Below are positions 1 to 4,947 of a stretch of DNA of 5,286 nt, piece after piece. The stretch's first letter is position 1. The number at the start of each line of letters is the position of its first letter. Position numbers and translations under genes: made by a program. Source of the DNA: Lachnospiraceae bacterium (GTDB lineage: Bacteria > Bacillota > Clostridia > Lachnospirales > Lachnospiraceae); assembly GCA_024694785.1 (NCBI GenBank), contig JAILJL010000079.1, positions 1-5,286 on the forward strand. Reading direction: 5' to 3'. A model generated the notes under the pieces. The model was not told where the DNA came from, searched no databases, and saw nothing but the letters and a program-made list of their open reading frames with translations.

Positions 1-15
1 TGTAAGCTTCTTTAC

Positions 16-27
16 GTGGCATGCCAC
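16..27. promoter_or_regulatory. Perfect 12-bp palindrome just upstream of the first RBS
   Basis: GTGGCATGCCAC reads the same on both strands and abuts the ribosome binding site at 29-35. As RNA it can form a GTGG/CCAC stem with a CATG loop. Directly before it, 2-6 and 11-15 can form a second small hairpin (GTAAG/TTTAC with one G-U pair). The pair may be the 3' end of a leader RNA cut off by the window edge, or an operator. The function is unknown, and a 12-bp palindrome can arise by chance. Confidence 0.3.
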
Positions 28-45
28 GAAAGGAGTTTTTTTATA

Positions 46-591
46 ATGAAAAAGAAATTTGATGTTAAGATGCTTGCGTTATGCGGCATGCTTGCGGCTG
101 TTTGTTTTGTGCTCGGACAGGTGTCCGGCATCCTGGATTTCCAGTCGGTTAAGGTAACTCTTGAAGGTCTGCCGGTACTTATTGCGGCACTTATGTACGG
201 ACCGGTTGCGGGTATGGCGGTAGGAGGTATTGGTACTTTCATATCGCAGTGCCTCGGCAAATACGGACTTACGATAACGACACCTTTATGGATTCTTCCG
301 TATTTTGTAGCGGGTCTTGTTGTCGGCCTTATTGCTATGAAGAAGAAATATACCTATAAGACACTTGATTTCTTCATAATAACTGCGATAAGCGAGATGG
401 TTATTATGGTACTTAATACATGCGGGATACTTATCGCAAGTAAGATAGAGGGATGGTATTATCCAACGATAATAACCGGTAATCTCGGTATTCGCATTCT
501 TATTATGATAGCAAAGATTTTAATATATTCATTTATTGTGCCGGTTCTTGTTAATGTAGTGAAAAAGGTTGATAACAGACAGTATCAATAG
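46..591 (+). CDS. ECF transporter S component (substrate-binding membrane subunit)
   Basis: This 181-residue, very hydrophobic protein resembles the substrate-capture (S) subunits of energy-coupling factor vitamin importers, which dock on a shared EcfT/EcfA module. About five to six membrane segments can be seen, near residues 8-28, 41-64, 80-97, 110-130 and 141-172. The stretch LPVLIAALMYGPVAGMAVGG (residues 42-61) is the typical 'glycine-rich YGP' region of the FolT-like S-component group, and the length fits the family (about 170-200). The substrate cannot be read from sequence; folate or another vitamin precursor is possible. The ATG at 46 is preferred over an in-frame GTG at 16 because AAAGGAG (29-35) lies 10 nt before it. 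No EcfA or EcfT gene is adjacent, so it probably uses a shared ECF module encoded elsewhere. The next gene follows after 24 nt, so co-transcription is likely. Confidence 0.85.
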   Translation: MKKKFDVKMLALCGMLAAVCFVLGQVSGILDFQSVKVTLEGLPVLIAALMYGPVAGMAVGGIGTFISQCLGKYGLTITTPLWILPYFVAGLVVGLIAMKKKYTYKTLDFFIITAISEMVIMVLNTCGILIASKIEGWYYPTIITGNLGIRILIMIAKILIYSFIVPVLVNVVKKVDNRQYQ

Positions 592-615
592 ATTTGTTAT
601 GAGGAGATGAGACTT

Positions 616-1731
616 ATGAAAAGAAAGGTAGCAGTATTCGTCATCATATCCCTTGTGCTTATTATGGCGGCAGGATGTGGTAAGAAAGAAGAAGGCAATG
701 CCGTTAAGAAGAGTAAGTATGCAGTCAATCATGAATTCAGTACGGAGAGTATGCTTACAATTAAGGGATTATCGGTATCTCTTGAAGAAGAGCAGGAGAA
801 CTATGATACACATAAGCAGAACGGATATGCATATAGAATTCCGGATGCGTTACTTGATATAGATGGTATCTATCCTTATGAGTGGGACGAGTACGGGTAT
901 GAGGTTGACTATATTCCGCAGGAGTCTATGGAGAAGTATAACAGTTTCGTAGACGGCGACTATGATGAAGATATGGAAGATCAGATTCTTGACGAGGTCT
1001 TCGCGTCGGCTATTCCGATGTTCGGATTCTTCAGATATGATGATTTGACGGATAAGAAGAAAATGGATGCCGATTTTAATGATTTCAAGGCAGCTTTTAA
1101 AGAGATAGAAGAAATCGGAACAATAGAGTCCAATACCTTTTATTTCGGTTGTAACAGAGAATACGATAAAGAAGGATTAAGAGATGCGGACATCAATAAT
1201 ATGGATATGCTTATAGCGCTGTATGACGAGGTACGCGATTCTGTGTGTCTGTTTGCACCGGTAAGCGAGAAGGATGACTTTAAGGTTGACCTTACAAGCT
1301 TTAACTGTGTGGACCTTGAGGGTAATGCCGTAGATCAGTCAATATTTGCGGCATATGATGTAACAATGATCAATTGCTGGACTACCTGGTGTGGATATTG
1401 TATCGAGGAAATGCCTGACCTTGCAGAATTATCGCGCAAGCTGCCTTCCAACTTTAATGTGATAACGATTTGCTTTGATGCAGCCGAGCAGCCGGATCTT
1501 GCCAAGAACCTGCTTGAACAGGCGGGGGCACGCAGGATCACCACACTTGTTGCGAATGATGAACTTAACGAGAAAGTGGGATCGTATCTTATGGGATTCC
1601 CGACGACTTTCTTTGTTGATAAGACGGGTAAAGTTGTGGGTTCACTTGAAATCGGAGCACCTACGGGTAACAGTTCCCTTTCGGATGCGTATCTTGAGCT
1701 TATCAAGAAGGCTTATGAGGAAGTAGAATAG
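616..1731 (+). CDS. Lipoprotein with C-terminal TlpA/ResA-like thioredoxin domain
   Basis: This is a 371-residue membrane-anchored extracytoplasmic protein. Residues 1-20 form a lipoprotein signal peptide (MKRK, hydrophobic core, MAAG) before lipidation Cys21. Residues about 22-215 are acidic, rich in Asp/Glu/Tyr, and match no domain I recognise. Residues about 218-371 form a thioredoxin-like domain of the TlpA/AhpC-TSA type. It has DLEGNAVDQS near the domain start, active site W258-C259-G-Y-C262 followed by EEMP, and the cis-proline loop GFPTTFFVD with Pro329. This implies thiol-disulfide exchange outside the membrane, in the reducing direction by analogy with ResA/TlpA. An ATG at 607 is in frame, but GAGGAG (601-606) abuts it directly. 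The same site is 9 nt from the ATG at 616, so 616 is chosen. The stop overlaps the start of the CXXC miniprotein gene, which suggests a joint redox function. The N-terminal half makes it more than twice the size of a simple ResA. Confidence 0.88.
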   Translation: MKRKVAVFVIISLVLIMAAGCGKKEEGNAVKKSKYAVNHEFSTESMLTIKGLSVSLEEEQENYDTHKQNGYAYRIPDALLDIDGIYPYEWDEYGYEVDYIPQESMEKYNSFVDGDYDEDMEDQILDEVFASAIPMFGFFRYDDLTDKKKMDADFNDFKAAFKEIEEIGTIESNTFYFGCNREYDKEGLRDADINNMDMLIALYDEVRDSVCLFAPVSEKDDFKVDLTSFNCVDLEGNAVDQSIFAAYDVTMINCWTTWCGYCIEEMPDLAELSRKLPSNFNVITICFDAAEQPDLAKNLLEQAGARRITTLVANDELNEKVGSYLMGFPTTFFVDKTGKVVGSLEIGAPTGNSSLSDAYLELIKKAYEEVE

Positions 1732-1868
1732 TGAAGAAATCTTATATTCGAGCAGCTTTACTGGTAGTATCTGCAGCGCTCATAATCTTGGGTATATATA
1801 GAGGCGAGACTGCCGAGATTCTAAGGAAAGCGGTCATGATTTGCTTACAATGCATAGGAATAGGTTAA
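1731..1868 (+). CDS. CD1871A-like CXXC-motif membrane miniprotein
   Basis: This 45-residue protein starts at a GTG that shares one base with the TAG stop of the lipoprotein gene. GAGGA (1717-1721) lies 9 nt upstream. The protein has a short basic N-terminus (MKKSYIR), one membrane segment at about residues 8-23, the conserved-looking GIYRGE (21-26), and a C-terminal ICLQCIGIG with a CXXC pair at Cys38 and Cys41. The order (single TM, G-x-x-RGE, then ICLxCIGIG at the very end) matches my memory of the small family named after Clostridioides difficile CD1871A, which sits beside thioredoxin-like and 4Fe-4S membrane proteins. The biochemical role is unknown. By position, a membrane-embedded thiol relay or metal ligand between the neighbouring redox proteins is plausible. 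It is short enough to be missed by length-filtered gene finders. Confidence 0.82.
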   Translation: MKKSYIRAALLVVSAALIILGIYRGETAEILRKAVMICLQCIGIG

Positions 1869-1872
1869 GCGT

Positions 1873-2724
1873 ATGAAGAAAGTAAGCAGAGAAGTTAAGA
1901 GAAATTTCATACAGCTTATGGTGGCGGCGTTAATCAACGGCTATGCTATCGGCTTTAAAGAGGGAAGGATATATAAGGGTCCGACTAAGAAGTTCTGTGT
2001 ACCGGTACTTAATTGTTATTCCTGCCCGGGAGCGCTTGGCGCATGCCCAATAGGATCAATGCAGTCGGTGCTTTGCGGTAACGGGTCGCGAGTAAGTCTC
2101 TATATACTCGGTGTGCTTATGTTATTCGGAGTGCTTCTTGGACGAGCCGTTTGCGGATTCTTGTGTCCTTTTGGACTGATACAGGGTATGATATACAAGA
2201 TACCTTTCGTGAAGAGGAATTTGCCGCAAAGAGCGGATAGAATACTTCGATATGTAAAATACCTTGTGCTGGTTTTGTTCGTCATATTACTTCCGATATT
2301 GGCGCGCAACGAATACGGCATAGGAACTACATGGTTCTGTAAGTATATCTGTCCTGCAGGAACATTAGAAGCAGGAGTTCCGTTGCTTATTACCAATGCA
2401 TCGCTTAGAACTTCAATCGGCGGATTGTTCTACTGGAAAGCCTCTATACTTGTTGTAATTATATTGGCTTCCCTTATAACGTATAGACCATTCTGTAAGT
2501 ACTTATGTCCGCTTGGAGCTTTTTACGGATTATTTGCGAAGATTTCAATGGTTCGTATGGAACTTGATAAAAGCGCCTGTATCGACTGTAAAGCGTGCGA
2601 GAAGAAGTGCGATATGCAGGTTGATATCACGAAGAATATCAATTCTGCGGAGTGCATACAATGCGGAAAATGTATTGATGTGTGTCCAAATGGTGCAATT
2701 AAGCGCAGGTTTGGGTTGAAATAG
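1873..2724 (+). CDS. Polytopic membrane 4Fe-4S binding protein (NapH/YccM-like)
   Basis: This 283-residue integral membrane iron-sulfur protein is probably an electron carrier across or into the membrane. Residues about 14-30, 74-92, 128-144 and 188-204 look hydrophobic. Cysteine motifs occur in order: C48-x2-C51P-x5-C58P, C94-x3-C98P, C156-x3-C160P and C208-x3-C212P, the repeated CxxxCP pattern of the NapH/NosR/YccM (Fer4_5) group. Two ferredoxin motifs follow: C236-x2-C239-x2-C242-x3-C246 and C261-x2-C264-x2-C267-x3-C271P. All eight ferredoxin ligands are present, so two [4Fe-4S] clusters are expected on one face. The ATG is 4 nt after the miniprotein stop. Only a weak AGG (1862-1864), inside the end of the miniprotein gene, precedes it, so translational coupling is likely. 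With its neighbours it could pass electrons to the TlpA-like lipoprotein. The exact donor and acceptor are unknown; a quinol- or ferredoxin-linked role is inference. Confidence 0.87.
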   Translation: MKKVSREVKRNFIQLMVAALINGYAIGFKEGRIYKGPTKKFCVPVLNCYSCPGALGACPIGSMQSVLCGNGSRVSLYILGVLMLFGVLLGRAVCGFLCPFGLIQGMIYKIPFVKRNLPQRADRILRYVKYLVLVLFVILLPILARNEYGIGTTWFCKYICPAGTLEAGVPLLITNASLRTSIGGLFYWKASILVVIILASLITYRPFCKYLCPLGAFYGLFAKISMVRMELDKSACIDCKACEKKCDMQVDITKNINSAECIQCGKCIDVCPNGAIKRRFGLK

Positions 2725-2744
2725 AATAACTCTTAGGTTATAAT
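2716..2744 (+). promoter_or_regulatory. Near-consensus sigma-A promoter
   Basis: TTGAAA (2716-2721) and TATAAT (2739-2744) are separated by exactly 17 bp: five of six and six of six matches to the housekeeping consensus. A purine at 2751 is a suitable start 7 nt downstream. The -35 element lies inside the last codons and stop of the Fe-S membrane protein gene. This promoter would drive the leader at 2751-2892 and the regulator/transporter/NifH-like unit, making that unit separable from the upstream operon. Confidence 0.72.
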
Positions 2745-2778
2745 CGTATTGCAATGACTAACGCTGAAATTATATTGA

Positions 2779-2848
2779 GGCGAAAGACGAAGCGGTAAGA
2801 ATAGAGTAATACTAAGTTATAGTATAGGGATACCGTGCGCCTTTCGTT
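2779..2848 (+). ncRNA. Candidate structured 5' leader (attenuator/riboswitch-like)
   Basis: The transcript from the promoter at 2716-2744 would carry three nested pairings. GGCGAAAG (2779-2786) can pair with CTTTCGTT (2841-2848), six Watson-Crick plus two G-U pairs. CGGTA (2793-2797) pairs with TACCG (2831-2835). ATACTA (2809-2814) pairs with TAGTAT (2820-2825) across a 5-nt loop. The purine-rich strands 2798-2808 and 2826-2830 would form an internal loop. The outermost pairing uses the 5' arm of the terminator at 2837-2862, so the two folds are mutually exclusive. I looked for cobalamin, TPP, FMN, c-di-GMP, NiCo, fluoride and other well-known riboswitch signatures and saw none. The pairings are seen directly; regulation is inference. 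Confidence 0.45.
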
Positions 2849-2866
2849 AATACGGAAGGCGCTTTT
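2837..2866 (+). terminator. Intrinsic terminator hairpin (possible conditional attenuator)
   Basis: GCGCCTTTCG (2837-2846) pairs with CGGAAGGCGC (2853-2862), ten pairs with one G-U wobble and a 6-nt TTAATA loop. It is followed by TTTT (2863-2866) and then ATTAT. The U-run is short but the stem is strong. It could end transcription of the upstream operon. However, it sits between a good promoter and a start codon only 30 nt further on, so it may act as an attenuator controlling the downstream genes. Confidence 0.8.
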
Positions 2867-2892
2867 ATTATGTCAAAAGAAAGGATTAAGAT

Positions 2893-3156
2893 ATGGAGTA
2901 CAGGGTGGCTTGTTTGTCGATTATAGTTGAAAATGCGAATTCTGCGATTGCATTGAATGAAGTACTGCATGAATATGGCAGATACATAATCGGTCGTATG
3001 GGAATTCCTTATAAAGAGAAGAAAGTAAATATTATAAGCATAGCAATGGATGCGCCCCAGGATGTGATTAATTCCATGTCCGGTAAGATAGGAAGACTGG
3101 ACGGAGTTACATCGAAGGTTGCGTATTCGAATGTGATAACGAAGAGCGAGGAGTAG
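2893..3156 (+). CDS. TM1266-family small regulator (ACT/NikR-C-like fold)
   Basis: This 87-residue soluble protein matches the family typed by Thermotoga TM1266, often named 'iron-only hydrogenase system putative regulator'. Recognisable blocks are the beta strand RVACLSIIVEN (4-14), LHEYGRYIIGRMGIPY (25-40), NIISIAMDAPQD (46-57) and SGKIGRLDGV (63-72). The length is full for the family, which has a small ferredoxin-like/ACT-type fold. No DNA-binding domain is visible, so ligand or metal sensing, or protein-level control, is as plausible as transcriptional regulation. AAGGA (2881-2885) lies 7 nt before the ATG. It is the first gene of the unit, its stop lies just 2 nt before the permease start, and no hydrogenase or HydEFG gene is visible here. 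That suggests it serves the transporter/NifH-like system instead. Confidence 0.82.
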   Translation: MEYRVACLSIIVENANSAIALNEVLHEYGRYIIGRMGIPYKEKKVNIISIAMDAPQDVINSMSGKIGRLDGVTSKVAYSNVITKSEE

Positions 3157-3158
3157 TT

Positions 3159-4157
3159 ATGGCAAAGAAACAGATTAAAGTTATACGAATCGTTGCGTTA
3201 ATACTTCTGCCGATTCTTACGGCGGTAATTGCTCTCGGAATCGGACGTATAGCCATAAGCCCGAAGGACATTCTCCTTATAATAACAGGAAGAGGCGGGC
3301 TTGTTGAGAATATGGCGAGAATGACGGTTATGTCCTTCCGTTTGCCGCGAATCATACTTGCGCTTTTTGTAGGTGCGGGACTTTCCGTTGCGGGATGCGC
3401 TTTTCAGGGACTATTTGCCAATCCTCTTGCGACTCCGGATACGCTTGGTGTTGCAAGCGGAGCTTCTTTTGGCGCGGCAGTTGCAATTTTACTCGGTTTT
3501 AATGCGATCCCGGTACAATTAAGTTCTTTTGTCTTCGGTATACTGGCGGTTATCCTTACGGTTCTTTGCGGAAGAGGCAAGGGCAAGGGAATGACGATGA
3601 TCATCTTATCGGGAATCATGATAGGTTCCTTGTTTTCCGCCCTTATATCGTTTGTAAAGTATGTTGCGGATGCGGAATCACAGCTTCCGGCAATTACCTA
3701 TTGGCTTATGGGCTCCCTTGCGTCAACTGATTATAAGAGCTTAATGGTGGGTGTTCCGCCTATACTCGTGGGAATTATTATACTATTCATATTAAGGTGG
3801 AGAATGAATCTTCTGCCATTAACAGAGGATGAGATTAAGTCGTCCGGTACCAATGTTCTTTTGCTAAGGACGCTTACGGTAGTTGCTGCAACGATGATTA
3901 CCGCGGCATCGGTGTCCATGTGCGGCCAGGTCGGATGGGTAGGATTACTTGTTCCGCATATGGTGAGGATGAGACTTGGCGGTAACTTCAAGGATGTGGT
4001 ACCTGCATCCATAAGTATCGGTGCGGTATTCCTTGTGGTAGTCGATACCATAGCAAGATCTTTAACTGCATCGGAGATTCCGATATCAATACTTACCGCG
4101 TTAGTCGGTGCGCCGTTCTTTATATATCTTATGAGAAGAGGGGGTAGCATGAGATGA
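3159..4157 (+). CDS. FecCD-family ABC transporter permease (iron chelate/cobamide type)
   Basis: This 332-residue polytopic membrane protein has the standard length for FecCD/BtuC permeases, which homodimerise and import iron-siderophores, haem, cobalamin or related chelates. Seen are an N-terminal membrane segment (about 9-28), RLPR (61-64), the hallmark AGCAFQGLFANPLATPDTLG (78-97) with ASGASFG after it, WLMGSL (182-187), GQVGWVGLLVPHMVR (256-270) contacting the ATPase, and PISILTALVGAPFFIYLMRR (308-327). GAGGAG (3148-3153), inside the end of the regulator gene, lies 5 nt before the ATG. The ATPase gene overlaps by 4 nt. The true substrate is unknown. The NifH-like gene downstream points to a metal chelate or tetrapyrrole, but the sequence does not separate these options. 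Confidence 0.93.
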   Translation: MAKKQIKVIRIVALILLPILTAVIALGIGRIAISPKDILLIITGRGGLVENMARMTVMSFRLPRIILALFVGAGLSVAGCAFQGLFANPLATPDTLGVASGASFGAAVAILLGFNAIPVQLSSFVFGILAVILTVLCGRGKGKGMTMIILSGIMIGSLFSALISFVKYVADAESQLPAITYWLMGSLASTDYKSLMVGVPPILVGIIILFILRWRMNLLPLTEDEIKSSGTNVLLLRTLTVVAATMITAASVSMCGQVGWVGLLVPHMVRMRLGGNFKDVVPASISIGAVFLVVVDTIARSLTASEIPISILTALVGAPFFIYLMRRGGSMR

Positions 4158-4939
4158 AATTAGAGATTAGAAATGCAGCCTTTTCCTATAAGAACGACAG
4201 AAGGATATTTGAGGACGTAAGCTTTGAAGTAAGCGCCGGCGATGTTGTGGCAATCCTCGGACCTAACGGGGCGGGTAAGACTACATTGCTTAAGTGTATC
4301 CTGGGAATACTTAAGCTTGAAGAAGGCGAGGCCCTTCTTGATGATAAGGATATAAGGAAGATTCCCGAGAGAGAGCTTTTCAGAAGAGTGTCATATGTGC
4401 CGCAGGCCAAGAATACGACGGCGGGTTATACGGTGCTTGACACCGTACTTATAGGACTTGCGGCGGAATTATCCGTATTCAGGTCACCGGGCGAAGCCGA
4501 GATTGAAAGAGCAAAGGTTGCATTGCGAGAGCTTGGCATAGAACATTTGATAGATAAGCACTGTAATAAGATATCCGGCGGAGAATTGCAGATGGTACTA
4601 ATCGCAAGAGCGCTTATATCTAGTCCTGAAGTGCTTATCTTAGATGAGCCTGAGTCAAATCTTGACTTCAGGAATCAGTTAATAGTGCTTGATACATTGA
4701 CAAAACTATCGAAACGAGGCATTGCCTGCATATTCAATACGCATTATCCGTCACATGCCCTGCAGAGAGCCAATAAGGCGATAATACTGTCTGACGGGCA
4801 TACGGTATGCGGTGATGTTGACAGCACCATTACTGCAGAAGCAATTGAAAAGGCATTCAATGTCAAAGCAATAATCAATGAATATAATGACGGCGAGAAT
4901 TCCGTTAAGACGGTAGTTCCGCTTAGTGTAATTAATTAG
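4154..4939 (+). CDS. ABC transporter ATP-binding protein (FecE/FepC/BtuD type)
   Basis: This 261-residue cytoplasmic ATPase powers the FecCD-type permease encoded just upstream. All ABC motifs are intact: Walker A GPNGAGKT (36-43), Q-loop Gln84 in YVPQ, signature SGGELQ (141-146), Walker B LILDEP (161-166) with catalytic Glu165, D-loop SNLD (168-171) and H-loop His197 in NTH. The C-terminal tail (about 225-261) is of the length usual in the iron-chelate subfamily. Its ATG overlaps the permease stop as ATGA (4-nt overlap), indicating translational coupling. A purine-rich AGAGGGGG sits about 9 nt upstream in place of a canonical AGGAGG. No substrate-binding protein gene lies between 2893 and the right edge, so that subunit must be downstream or elsewhere. 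Confidence 0.94.
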   Translation: MKLEIRNAAFSYKNDRRIFEDVSFEVSAGDVVAILGPNGAGKTTLLKCILGILKLEEGEALLDDKDIRKIPERELFRRVSYVPQAKNTTAGYTVLDTVLIGLAAELSVFRSPGEAEIERAKVALRELGIEHLIDKHCNKISGGELQMVLIARALISSPEVLILDEPESNLDFRNQLIVLDTLTKLSKRGIACIFNTHYPSHALQRANKAIILSDGHTVCGDVDSTITAEAIEKAFNVKAIINEYNDGENSVKTVVPLSVIN

Positions 4940-4947
4940 GAGAAGAT

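Noticed and set aside
16..45. In-frame GTG at 16 as the start of the ECF S-component gene
   Set aside because: It would put the AAAGGAG site inside the gene and give no ribosome binding site of its own. The ATG at 46 is correctly spaced from that site and begins a normal MKKK N-terminus.
607..615. ATG at 607 as the start of the lipoprotein gene
   Set aside because: GAGGAG directly abuts it with zero spacing. The ATG at 616 has 9-nt spacing and starts a standard basic lipoprotein signal peptide.
1335..1706. Open frame of 123 codons on the - strand opposite the thioredoxin domain
   Set aside because: It lies entirely antisense to a well-supported domain, has no plausible family features, and its composition follows the reverse complement of the real gene.
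2809..2825. ATACTA/TAGTAT hairpin as an independent terminator
   Set aside because: The stem is AT-rich and only 6 bp and no T-run follows. It is better seen as the inner stem of the leader structure.
3731..4150. Open frame of 139 codons on the - strand opposite the permease
   Set aside because: The permease on the + strand has all hallmark motifs. The antisense frame has no recognisable domain and is a shadow, as are the other antisense frames in this window.
3159..4939. Assigning the transporter as a vitamin B12 importer (btuCD)
   Set aside because: FecCD/FecE-type sequences for siderophores, haem and cobalamin cannot be told apart by eye. No cobalamin riboswitch signature or binding protein is visible.
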